Assembly (NCBI GenBank): GCA_031272985.1
Contig: JAISSU010000016.1
Location: 1 to 64,000, forward strand
DNA from: Lachnospiraceae bacterium
GTDB taxonomy: Bacteria > Bacillota > Clostridia > Lachnospirales > Lachnospiraceae
Direction of reading: 5' to 3'
DNA length: 64,000 nucleotides
The notes under the pieces were generated by a model. The model saw nothing but the letters and a program-made list of their open reading frames with translations. It made no database searches and was not told where the DNA came from. Positions 25,928 through 34,590 of the stretch are shown here, one piece after another (positions within the stretch are counted from its first letter, which is position 1; each line of letters begins with the position of its first letter). Position numbers and translations under genes: made by a program.

Positions 25928-28279
25928 ATGGCGGTTAATTCAAAGTATGGCTTATTAGAAAAAGAATACGAGACACCCGAAGCGCTCTTAAACGAGGGCG
26001 AAGATTCGTGTGCATTGGTTGACGGGCATGCTGTTAAGACACCGCAGGAATTCGACGACCCCGACCAGCTCTTTGAACAGTTAGCCGAGAGGGTTTTAAA
26101 ATACCACCCTTCGGATGATATTGAGCTACTTAAAAAAGTATATTATTTTGCACGCAGAGCGCATAAAGATCAACAAAGAAATTCCGGTGAAGAGTACATA
26201 GTCCATCCGCTTTATGTTGCGACGATTTTAGCTGAATTGGAGATGGATAAGGAAACGATTGCCGCGGGAATGCTTCACGACGTCGTAGAGGATACGAGCG
26301 TTACAGACGAGGAATTAAGAAACGAATTCGGCGATGAAATAGCTAATCTTGTTGACGGTGTTACAAAACTCGGAAGAGTGAACTACACTGCGGATAAATT
26401 AGATGTTCAGGCCGAGAATCTACGCAAAATGTTCCTCGCCATGGCAAAGGACATAAGGGTTATCATCATTAAGCTCGCTGATAGACTTCATAATATGCGC
26501 ACTCTGCAGTTTATGAAACCGGAAAAACAAAAGGAAAAAGCCCGTGAAACGATGGATATCTATGCGCCTATTGCCCAAAGACTCGGTATTTCAAGGATTA
26601 AGACCGAATTGGATGATTTGGCTCTAAAATACGGGGAACCTGAGGTTTTCTACGATCTGGTTCACCAGATAAAGGCGAGAAAAAGCGAGAGAGAGGAATT
26701 CGTCAATAAAATTGTCACCGAGATTTCGGAACATTTAAATAAAGCCGACATTAACTGCGAGGTGAGCGGCAGAGTAAAGCATTTCTTCAGCATATATCGT
26801 AAAATGGTCAATCAGGATAAGACAATTGACCAAATTTTTGATTTGCTGGCTGTGAGAATATTGGTTAACTCTGTGAAGGACTGCTATGCTGCGTTAGGTG
26901 TGATTCATGAAATGTATACACCTATTCCCGGCAGATTTAAAGATTACATTGCTATGCCAAAGCCCAATATGTATCAGTCATTGCACACTACGCTTATGAG
27001 TCAGGGCGGAAAGCCTTTTGAGATTCAGATTCGTACTCAGGAGATGCATAAAACCGCTGAATACGGTATCGCGGCTCACTGGAAATATAAAGAAAGCTCC
27101 GATGGGAAAGCACCCGTAAAGGCTCGTGAAGAGGAAAAACTGAATTGGCTTCGCCAAATTCTCGAATGGCAAAAGGAAATGTCAAACAATGCCGAGTTCT
27201 TAAGCCTTATTAAGGGCGACCTTGATTTGTTTACCGAGGACGTTTATTGTTTTACGCCCAATGGGGATGTAAAAGCACTTTCAGCAGGGTCGACTCCTAT
27301 TGATTTTGCATACTCTATTCATAGCGCCGTTGGGAATAAAATGATAGGCGCAAAAGTAAACGGAAAGCTCGTTAAAAACGATTATCAGCTCCAAAACGGC
27401 GATAAAGTTGAGATATTGACCTCCCAGAATTCGAAAGGTCCCAGTCGTGATTGGCTGAATATAGTTAAGAGCACTCAGGCTAAAAATAAGATTAACCAGT
27501 GGTTTAAAAAAGAATTCAAAGAAGACAATGTTATTAGGGGAAAGGAGCTCGTAGCCGCCTATTGTAAGGCGCATTCCGTATTGCTTAGCCAAATCAGTGC
27601 CCCTAAATACATGGAAATAATACAAAAAAAATACGGTTTCGGCGATTGGAACGCGGTTTTGGCTGCCGTAGGACACGGAGGGTTAAAAGAAGGCCAGGTG
27701 GTAAACCGCCTTTTGGAGGAATACAATAAAGACCATAAAACCGAAAAGACTGACGCAGAAGAGCTTGAAAGAATCAGTAACGAAAACAACGATAACCGCG
27801 CACTTAAAGAGCACTCAAAAAGCGGTATTGTAGTTAAAGGAATTGATGATTTAGCAGTGCGTTTCTCCGGGTGTTGTTCGCCGGTGCCGGGAGATGAAAT
27901 AGTCGGCTTCGTAACAAGAGGCAGAGGGCTTTCTATTCACAGGACCGATTGCACGAATATTATTCACCTTTCTGAGGCGGAGAGGGAGAGACTGATACCT
28001 GCCGAATGGCAGGCAGAGCTGGAAGATGAACCTAATGTTCAATATATAGCAGAGGTTAAGATTTACGCCCGCGACAGGCAGGGACTGGTAATGTCAATGT
28101 CAAAGGTCTTTACGGAATCAGGCATTGATATAAAGAGCATGAATGTGCGCACGAGTAAGCAGGGCACGGCATCAATTGATACCGGTTTTGTAGTACATGG
28201 CAGAGAAGAATTATCGAGAGTAATTGAAAAACTGCGACAAATCGACGGAATACTTGATATAGAACGGACTGCTGGTTAA
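25928..28279 (+). CDS. relA: Bifunctional (p)ppGpp synthetase/hydrolase (RSH)
   Basis: Makes and degrades the stringent-response alarmone. The start is ATG 25928, with GGAAGGAGG seven bases upstream; the 25889 start overlaps the direct repeat. Domain order: HD hydrolase (HPLYVATILAE, LHDVVEDT intact, LADRLHNMRTL), synthetase (FKDYIAMPKPNMYQSLHTT, EIQIRTQEMH), TGS (VYCFTPNGDVKALSAGSTPIDFAY), zinc-finger/helical region (RFSGCCSPVPGDEIVGFVTRGRG) and C-terminal ACT. Because the HDxxED motif is intact it should be able to hydrolyse as well as synthesise. 783 residues. Confidence 0.95.
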   Translation: MAVNSKYGLLEKEYETPEALLNEGEDSCALVDGHAVKTPQEFDDPDQLFEQLAERVLKYHPSDDIELLKKVYYFARRAHKDQQRNSGEEYIVHPLYVATILAELEMDKETIAAGMLHDVVEDTSVTDEELRNEFGDEIANLVDGVTKLGRVNYTADKLDVQAENLRKMFLAMAKDIRVIIIKLADRLHNMRTLQFMKPEKQKEKARETMDIYAPIAQRLGISRIKTELDDLALKYGEPEVFYDLVHQIKARKSEREEFVNKIVTEISEHLNKADINCEVSGRVKHFFSIYRKMVNQDKTIDQIFDLLAVRILVNSVKDCYAALGVIHEMYTPIPGRFKDYIAMPKPNMYQSLHTTLMSQGGKPFEIQIRTQEMHKTAEYGIAAHWKYKESSDGKAPVKAREEEKLNWLRQILEWQKEMSNNAEFLSLIKGDLDLFTEDVYCFTPNGDVKALSAGSTPIDFAYSIHSAVGNKMIGAKVNGKLVKNDYQLQNGDKVEILTSQNSKGPSRDWLNIVKSTQAKNKINQWFKKEFKEDNVIRGKELVAAYCKAHSVLLSQISAPKYMEIIQKKYGFGDWNAVLAAVGHGGLKEGQVVNRLLEEYNKDHKTEKTDAEELERISNENNDNRALKEHSKSGIVVKGIDDLAVRFSGCCSPVPGDEIVGFVTRGRGLSIHRTDCTNIIHLSEAERERLIPAEWQAELEDEPNVQYIAEVKIYARDRQGLVMSMSKVFTESGIDIKSMNVRTSKQGTASIDTGFVVHGREELSRVIEKLRQIDGILDIERTAG

Positions 28280-28336
28280 TCAGGCGTTTTATTAATTCAA
28301 AGTAATTGCGTCTTAAAGAAAAGGAACGATGCACTG

Positions 28337-28957
28337 ATGAAAATAGAGACATTTGTTACCGGAATTGTCAGCACTAATTGTTACCTGGCGATTAATGAAA
28401 CTTCAAAACAAACTGTAGTGATAGACCCCGCAGCTTGCCCTAAAAAGCTTCTGGATTTTATTAATGATGAAAAACTGGTAATTGAAGGAATTTTCCTGAC
28501 ACATGCTCATTTCGACCATATTTTGGGACTCAAAGACTTCTTATGTATTTATCCGGTGCCTGTGTATATTAATGAAAAAGGCGGTGATATTTTAAAGGAC
28601 CCGCATCAAAACCTTTCGATGGTCTACACTGACGGATTTTCTTTTGAGGGAGCCGATTATTTGAAAGACGGAGACGTTATCGAAATCGCCGGATTTAATT
28701 TCAAGGCCATTTGGACTCCGGGACACACTCCTGATGGCACTTGCTACTACGAAGAAAACGAAAAGGTGCTTTTTTCGGGAGACACATTGTTTGAGGAATC
28801 CGTCGGACGTACCGATTTCGCAAATAGTGATACGAAAGCCTTGGAAGATTCAATAAAAGAAAAATTATTCATATTGCCGAATGATGTGAAGGTATTTCCC
28901 GGACATATGGGGGCAACTACCATAGGGCATGAAAAGGAATACAATCCATATGTTTGA
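28337..28957 (+). CDS. Metallo-beta-lactamase fold hydrolase (glyoxalase II-like)
   Basis: A 206-residue single-domain MBL protein: LTHAHFDHILG (HxHxDH), WTPGHTPDGTC, FSGDTLFEESVGRTDF and PGHMGATTIGHEK. These give the full set of zinc ligands. It resembles short YcbL/hydroxyacylglutathione hydrolase-like proteins; glutathione dependence is unlikely in an anaerobe, so the substrate is left open. AAAGGAA precedes the ATG. Its 3' end overlaps hemZ by eight bases, so the two are probably translated together. Confidence 0.85.
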   Translation: MKIETFVTGIVSTNCYLAINETSKQTVVIDPAACPKKLLDFINDEKLVIEGIFLTHAHFDHILGLKDFLCIYPVPVYINEKGGDILKDPHQNLSMVYTDGFSFEGADYLKDGDVIEIAGFNFKAIWTPGHTPDGTCYYEENEKVLFSGDTLFEESVGRTDFANSDTKALEDSIKEKLFILPNDVKVFPGHMGATTIGHEKEYNPYV

Positions 28958-30386
28958 TATTATCTGCAAGGATTCAAATCTGACATATAATGCTTATCAT
29001 ATCGCGAAGGCTTTTTACCCCACAGAAGTAATAAAGTTACAGGTGAGGGAGGAAGCCTCGGATTTTGTATTAATGAAAAAAGATGGGGATGTAATTGCTA
29101 AAGTAAGCTATAATGAAAAAAGCGTATTAAAGCATGAAATCGATTGTCTGTTATACAAAAAACTCTCAGCCATCACAGGAAAAGAACTGCCGTGGGGTAT
29201 TCTAACGGGAGTTCGCCCAACAAAGATAGCCATGGAAAAGACAATGGCAGGAATGAACAAAGATGATTTCGTTAAATGGATTGGTAATGAGCTTTTTGTC
29301 AGTAAAGAAAAAGCAGTGTTATCCTGGAATATCGTCAAAAGAGAAAAAGAAATACTTGATAAGATTGATGCGGGAAACGGCTTTAGCCTTTATATAGGTA
29401 TCCCTTTTTGCCCTACTATCTGTGATTATTGTTCATTTGGGTCGGGCTCATTAGATAAATGGGGCTCATTTGTGGATGATTATTTAAGAGTTCTGATAAA
29501 AGAAATAAAAGCGGTAGGTAACTTAGTCGGAAAAAAGAATCTACAGACCATATATATAGGAGGCGGGACGCCGACGACACTTAGCACAAAGCAATTGGAG
29601 CTACTCTCAAGCGCAATAGAAAAGAGTTTCAAGTGCGGTTCCTTATTGGAATATACTTTAGAAGCGGGACGTTCAGATACTATCACAAAGGAAAAGCTGG
29701 AGGTTATTAAACGACATGGTATCACTCGTATATCGATAAATCCCCAGACCATGCAGCAAAGAACATTGGATTTAGTGGGAAGACAGACGCCTATTGAAAG
29801 TATCGTAAGAGCTTTTCATCAGGCCAGGGACCTCGGTTTTGACAATATAAATATGGATTTAATAGCCGGTCTTCCTCTCGAAACTGCAGAAGATATGAGA
29901 GATACGTTGCAACAAATTATGGTGCTGAATCCAGATAGCCTGACTGTACACGCATTGGCAAGAAAAAGAGCTTCAAATTATGGTAGGTCAAATGATGGAA
30001 TGGCTAATAACGTTACAAATAAGTATTCTGCTAACGGTGAAATAGAGAAAATGCTTGAGCTGTCAAAAAATGCTGCTGATGCTATAAAAATGGAGCCGTA
30101 TTATCTTTATCGCCAGAAGGATATTGCCGGAAACTTTGAGAACATAGGTTTTGCTAAGATTGACAAAGCCGGAATATATAATATACTAATCATGGAAGAA
30201 ATCCAGTCGATAATTGCACTCGGAGCAGGTGCCACGTCAAAGATTGTCCTGCCAAAACCGATCTCTGTCGGAAATGGAAAAACATCGCGATATATCAGAT
30301 CGACCAATGATAAATCAATAGATGGATACATACGCAGAGTGGACGAAATGATACAGAGAAAGGAAGAGCTATTATGCCTTTGGTAA
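28950..30386 (+). CDS. hemZ: Coproporphyrinogen dehydrogenase-like radical SAM protein HemZ
   Basis: Radical SAM enzyme of the HemN/HemZ group. The ATG at 28950 (MFDIICKDSN) is preferred to 28929, which would lie deeper inside the upstream gene; AAAAGGAA is about a dozen bases upstream. An N-terminal ~140-residue domain typical of HemZ precedes YIGIPFCPTICDYCSF, where C154xxxC158xxC161 holds the iron-sulfur cluster, then YIGGGTPTTLS and NMDLIAGLPLET. Despite the name, many HemZ proteins lie in organisms without a full heme pathway, so oxidation of coproporphyrinogen is not certain. It overlaps hisS by 13 bases. Confidence 0.88.
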   Translation: MFDIICKDSNLTYNAYHIAKAFYPTEVIKLQVREEASDFVLMKKDGDVIAKVSYNEKSVLKHEIDCLLYKKLSAITGKELPWGILTGVRPTKIAMEKTMAGMNKDDFVKWIGNELFVSKEKAVLSWNIVKREKEILDKIDAGNGFSLYIGIPFCPTICDYCSFGSGSLDKWGSFVDDYLRVLIKEIKAVGNLVGKKNLQTIYIGGGTPTTLSTKQLELLSSAIEKSFKCGSLLEYTLEAGRSDTITKEKLEVIKRHGITRISINPQTMQQRTLDLVGRQTPIESIVRAFHQARDLGFDNINMDLIAGLPLETAEDMRDTLQQIMVLNPDSLTVHALARKRASNYGRSNDGMANNVTNKYSANGEIEKMLELSKNAADAIKMEPYYLYRQKDIAGNFENIGFAKIDKAGIYNILIMEEIQSIIALGAGATSKIVLPKPISVGNGKTSRYIRSTNDKSIDGYIRRVDEMIQRKEELLCLW

Positions 30387-31636
30387 AACAGCCCGTAACG
30401 GGAATGAAGGATATAACGCCCAAAGAAATGGAAATCAGGGAGTATTGTATCCGATTGATACAGGATACATACCGTTCCTTTGGATTTGTCTCAATGGAGA
30501 CTCCTTGTGTGGAGCATTTGGAAAATCTCGGGAGCAAACAAGGCGGTGAGAATGAAAAGCTGATTTTCAAAATTCTTAAACGTGGAGAAAAACTAAGACT
30601 TTCAGAAGCAAAAGAAGAGCGGGACATTACAGATGGCGGTTTGCGATATGACTTGACCGTTCCTTTGGCGAGATACTATTCCGCTCATGCAAATGAGTTG
30701 CCATCGCCTTTTAAAGCACTCCAAATGGGGAATGTTTGGAGGGCTGATCGTCCACAGAAAGGACGTTTCCGCCAGTTTATGCAATGTGATATTGATATTT
30801 TAGGTGAAGCTTCGAATGTCGCTGAAATAGAACTAATTCTTGCTACGACTACTTTGATTGGGAAACTTGGGTTTACGGATTTTACTGTCCGAATAAATGA
30901 TAGGAAACTGCTCAAAGCAATGGCGGCTTACAGCGGATTTCCGGAAGACTCTTTTGATAGTATTTTCATAATATTAGACAAAATGGATAAGATTGGTATA
31001 GAAGGCGTTCGAAAGGAAATGATAGAAAATGAAATGGACTCCGAGAGCGTTTCAAAATACTTGAGCCTCTTTGAAAGTATTTACTTAGGAGTCGATTGCA
31101 TTGGAGAACTAAAGGAAAAGCTCGGAGCTTATTTACCTGAGGGCACCGCCGAATCACTGATTAATATAATAACGATTGTGGAAGGTAACAGCAGTGCAAA
31201 ATTTAAAATGCAATTTGACCCTACGTTAGTACGCGGAATGTCATATTACACAGGTTCGATATTCGAAATCGGCGTTGGGGAATTCGCAAGCAGCATCGGC
31301 GGAGGCGGCAGATACGATGAAATGATAGGGAAATTCACCGGTCAGAAGACACCGGCCTGTGGTTTTTCAATAGGATTTGAAAGAATAATAATGCTCCTTT
31401 TGGAAAAGGACTTTGAAGTTCCCGCCACCGTAGGTAAAACCGCTTATTTATTAGAAAAGGGAATCTCGACCGAAAAGCTCAATGAAATATTCGGCATAGC
31501 AAAAGCGCAGCGTGAATCAGGAAAGCAAATCAGCATTTTGGTTATGAAAAAGAATAAAAAATTTCAAAAAGAACAGTTAGAAGAGCAGGGTTTTACCGAA
31601 ATTAAGGATTTTTACAAAGATAATCTCAGCTACTGA
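30374..31636 (+). CDS. hisS: Histidyl-tRNA synthetase
   Basis: Class II aminoacyl-tRNA synthetase charging tRNA-His. Recognisable parts: PVTGMKDITPKEM at the N-terminus, motif 2 WRADRPQKGRFRQFMQCDIDILG, the histidine-binding LVRGMSYYTGSIFEI, SIGGGGRYDEMIGKFTG (motif 3 region), and a short C-terminal anticodon domain. The 420 residues are normal. It is a true synthetase: the HisZ paralogue in this window lies at 57.2 kb. The start overlaps hemZ; aspS follows, a common hisS-aspS order. Confidence 0.95.
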   Translation: MPLVKQPVTGMKDITPKEMEIREYCIRLIQDTYRSFGFVSMETPCVEHLENLGSKQGGENEKLIFKILKRGEKLRLSEAKEERDITDGGLRYDLTVPLARYYSAHANELPSPFKALQMGNVWRADRPQKGRFRQFMQCDIDILGEASNVAEIELILATTTLIGKLGFTDFTVRINDRKLLKAMAAYSGFPEDSFDSIFIILDKMDKIGIEGVRKEMIENEMDSESVSKYLSLFESIYLGVDCIGELKEKLGAYLPEGTAESLINIITIVEGNSSAKFKMQFDPTLVRGMSYYTGSIFEIGVGEFASSIGGGGRYDEMIGKFTGQKTPACGFSIGFERIIMLLLEKDFEVPATVGKTAYLLEKGISTEKLNEIFGIAKAQRESGKQISILVMKKNKKFQKEQLEEQGFTEIKDFYKDNLSY

Positions 31637-31681
31637 TTATCAGATGAAATATTATACAAAGATATGAAGGGAAGTTTTAAA

Positions 31682-33463
31682 ATGGCAGAATCAATGACAG
31701 GACTAAAAAGAACCCACAGATGTGCAGAATTAGGGATTTCAAATATCGGTGAAAAAGTCACTCTCATGGGCTGGGTTCAAAAGACGAGAAATAAGGGAGG
31801 CCTATTATTTTTGGACTTAAGAGACCGATCCGGAATCATTCAGGTGGTTTTCGATGAGAGCAAAGTCTCGGCCAAATTAATGGATAAAGCAGCGACACTT
31901 CGAAGTGAATATGTAGCGGCTGTTACAGGCGAAGTTTCAAAGCGTGGCGGCGCAGTAAATCCTGATATGTTGACAGGAGAGATTGAAATTCTTCCTGAAG
32001 AATTAAGAATATTATCAGAGGCCGAGACACCTCCGTTTCCGATAGAATCAGACTCGAAGACTAAGGAAGAATTAAGACTTAAATACAGATTTTTGGATTT
32101 GCGTCGCCCGGATTTACAGAAAAATCTAATGCTGAGGAGCAAAGTGGCGCGGATTGCCAGAGAGTTCTTAAGCGACGAGGGCTTTTTGGAGATCGAGACT
32201 CCGATGCTCACAAAGAGTACACCTGAGGGAGCTAGGGACTATCTTGTACCGAGCAGAATACATCCCGGGAGTTTTTATGCTTTGCCGCAATCACCACAGC
32301 TATTTAAACAGCTCTTGATGTGCTCAGGGTATGACAGGTATTTTCAGATTGCCAAATGTTTCCGCGATGAGGATTTGCGCGCTGACAGACAGCCTGAATT
32401 TACTCAAATAGATATGGAATTATCATTCGTGAACGTGGACGAAGTTCTGGATGTAAACGAGCGTCTGCTTGCTAAAATTTTCAAAGACACTTTAGGGGTA
32501 GAAATAACACTGCCAATTCGGCGAATGACCTGGCAGGAAGCCATGGACAGATTCGGTTCGGATAAGCCGGATTTGAGATTTGGGCTGGAATTGGTAAATG
32601 TTTCTAAAGTCGTTGAAAACTGCGGTTTTTCCGTATTCAGTAATGCTATTGCCGCAGGCGGCAGTGTCAGGGGAATCAAAGTAATCGGGCAGGGGGAAAT
32701 GCCGAGAAAGAAAATTGATAAACTCGTTGACTTTGCAAAAGACTTTGGAGCGAAAGGGCTTGCATATTTAGCTATCGGATCGGATAGTAGCATAAAATCG
32801 TCCCTTGTGAAATTCCTTACCGAAGATGAGATTGCTTCATTAATTAAAGCAATGGACGCAAAAGAGGGAGATTTACTGATATTTGCGGCTGATTCGGACA
32901 AGGTGGTTTGGGATGTGCTGGGGAATTTAAGAATAGCGATTGCAAAGCAATTGGACATTATAGAAAAAGATGTTTATAAATTCGTTTGGGTGACCGAGTT
33001 CCCGCTTCTTGAATGGAGCGAAGAACAAAATAGATTTACAGCGATGCATCATCCGTTTACTATGCCTTTCGAAGAGGATATTAAGTTATTGGACTCCGAC
33101 CCCGGCAGGGTAAGGGCAAAGGCTTATGATATTGTGCTAAATGGTTCTGAGATAGGTGGCGGTAGTATCCGTATTCATCAGACTGACATTCAGGAAAAGA
33201 TGTTTGAAGCTCTCGGATTTACGAAAGAAGAGGCGCAGGAGAGATTCGGATTCTTGCTGAATGCTTTTAAATACGGCGTGCCACCGCATGCCGGACTGGC
33301 ATATGGACTTGATAGGCTCGTGATGATACTCGCAGGCGTTGATAGCATAAGAGACGTAATAGCTTTTCCGAAGGTAAAAGACGCGTCGTGTCTAATGACC
33401 GAGGCACCCGGCTTAGTGGAGGATAAGCAGCTTGAAGAATTGGGACTTGAAATCACCCGATGA
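31682..33463 (+). CDS. aspS: Aspartyl-tRNA synthetase
   Basis: Class II synthetase of the bacterial AspS type, 593 residues. The start is ATG 31682, nine bases after AAGGGA; an ATG at 31664 overlaps that site. Domains: OB-fold anticodon domain (VTLMGWVQKTRNKGGLLFLDLRDR), catalytic motifs (SPQLFKQLLM, FRDEDLRADRQPEFTQID), the GAD insertion (~290-410) and motif 3 (GLAYGLDRLVMILAG). Whether it is discriminating or also charges tRNA-Asn cannot be told from inspection. The CPBP gene starts within its last codons. Confidence 0.95.
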   Translation: MAESMTGLKRTHRCAELGISNIGEKVTLMGWVQKTRNKGGLLFLDLRDRSGIIQVVFDESKVSAKLMDKAATLRSEYVAAVTGEVSKRGGAVNPDMLTGEIEILPEELRILSEAETPPFPIESDSKTKEELRLKYRFLDLRRPDLQKNLMLRSKVARIAREFLSDEGFLEIETPMLTKSTPEGARDYLVPSRIHPGSFYALPQSPQLFKQLLMCSGYDRYFQIAKCFRDEDLRADRQPEFTQIDMELSFVNVDEVLDVNERLLAKIFKDTLGVEITLPIRRMTWQEAMDRFGSDKPDLRFGLELVNVSKVVENCGFSVFSNAIAAGGSVRGIKVIGQGEMPRKKIDKLVDFAKDFGAKGLAYLAIGSDSSIKSSLVKFLTEDEIASLIKAMDAKEGDLLIFAADSDKVVWDVLGNLRIAIAKQLDIIEKDVYKFVWVTEFPLLEWSEEQNRFTAMHHPFTMPFEEDIKLLDSDPGRVRAKAYDIVLNGSEIGGGSIRIHQTDIQEKMFEALGFTKEEAQERFGFLLNAFKYGVPPHAGLAYGLDRLVMILAGVDSIRDVIAFPKVKDASCLMTEAPGLVEDKQLEELGLEITR

Positions 33464-34295
33464 AAAAAATGTCAATTCAATAGGCGGGGGAATCGCCCGC
33501 CTGATTTTTTCTTTACTTATCTTTGCGGTTTGTGTGTTAATAATGCTCTGTGTGGGCCCGATTCTTTTAAGAAAGATTGGATTGCATGGAGTATTTGTTT
33601 ATGAATTTGCTTTTTTATGCCTTTCGTTACTCGGGGTAATAATCTCAAGACAAAAACTAAAAGAAGTGTTCGCTGTTCGAATGCCAAAAGTTAATGAAAT
33701 AATCGGAACTGTTCTATTGGCTTACGCATCATTGAGACTCGTGTCGTTAGTAAATATGTGGACGGGCTTGTTTTTCCCTGCATATACGTATAATGCCGCC
33801 ATCGACAGACTGCTATTCCTTAGTAATGGGATTCCTTATGCGATACTTGTGGCAGTGCTCGCACCGGCAATATGCGAGGAAGCACTGCACAGGGGATTTA
33901 TCTTATCATCGACAAAGGTAATAAAAAGCACGTTATTGCGCGTCATATTAGCGGGAATCCTCTTCGGAATCAATCATTGGAATCTATATCAGTTATTGCC
34001 AATGACCCTGATGGGTGTTTGTTTTGCATACATAATGATAAAAACGAATAATATAATCATTCCGATTGCGCTGCACATTATTAATAATTCAATGGTACTC
34101 TTTCAGGCATCTTGGTTGATGAAATTCCCTGAAAATATAAGCAATGCAACAGCTATAACAGAGCTAAAAGGCGAGGAACTAACGGCAGTGATAAAGCCTG
34201 CGGTGATAGAGACGGTAGTATTTATGGCGGTTGCGGGATTGTGCATATTTTTCGGAAGAAGAATAATGAATAAAAATAAGAAGGGGGAAAGCTGA
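33432..34295 (+). CDS. CPBP-family intramembrane metalloprotease
   Basis: Membrane protease of the CAAX/Abi (CPBP) family, 287 residues, about seven to eight hydrophobic helices. The conserved motifs are present: EEALHRG (EExxxR), FGINHWN (FxxxH) and LHIINN (HxxxN). In bacteria, such proteins are linked to bacteriocin immunity or membrane-protein processing, but no bacteriocin gene is nearby. The likely start is TTG 33432, nine bases after GGAGG at 33418-33422, inside aspS; this frame has no ATG before the first helix. The overlap is 32 bases, so expression is coupled to aspS. Confidence 0.88.
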   Translation: MKNWDLKSPDEKNVNSIGGGIARLIFSLLIFAVCVLIMLCVGPILLRKIGLHGVFVYEFAFLCLSLLGVIISRQKLKEVFAVRMPKVNEIIGTVLLAYASLRLVSLVNMWTGLFFPAYTYNAAIDRLLFLSNGIPYAILVAVLAPAICEEALHRGFILSSTKVIKSTLLRVILAGILFGINHWNLYQLLPMTLMGVCFAYIMIKTNNIIIPIALHIINNSMVLFQASWLMKFPENISNATAITELKGEELTAVIKPAVIETVVFMAVAGLCIFFGRRIMNKNKKGES

Positions 34296-34590
34296 CGAGA
34301 TTTCGCGAGTTTTCAGAGCTTACGCGATATTAGCCGGATAATAAATATTAGCAAGTTTGTATATTCTGTCAATTTACAAATTCGAGGTCAGAGAGTACAA
34401 TTATTAAAATTTATTCCTGCTATTACACTTAATATTTATGATTTTAAGATAATGTGACTTATACTTGGTATTTTTATAAGAGCATAATTCTGAATAGTAT
34501 TTGAGAGAGTGAATTAACAGGCGGTTCCGAATTCAAATAACAAATGAATAACAGATTTCAGTTTTTCAGAACAGAAGGGGGCTTTGTGTT
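34296..34590 (+). other. Intergenic region upstream of the giant protein gene
   Basis: 295 AT-rich bases. The best promoter candidate is at 34373-34401. The remaining ~190 bases to the ATG form a leader without clear hairpins or reading frames. AAGGGGG at about 34575 is the ribosome binding site. No terminator for the upstream operon is obvious. Confidence 0.5.
34373..34401 (+). promoter_or_regulatory. Candidate promoter of the giant secreted protein gene
   Basis: TTTACA at 34373-34378 and TACAAT at 34396-34401 with a 17-bp spacer. It implies a leader of about 185 bases. The AT richness of the region makes chance matches more likely than elsewhere. Confidence 0.45.
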
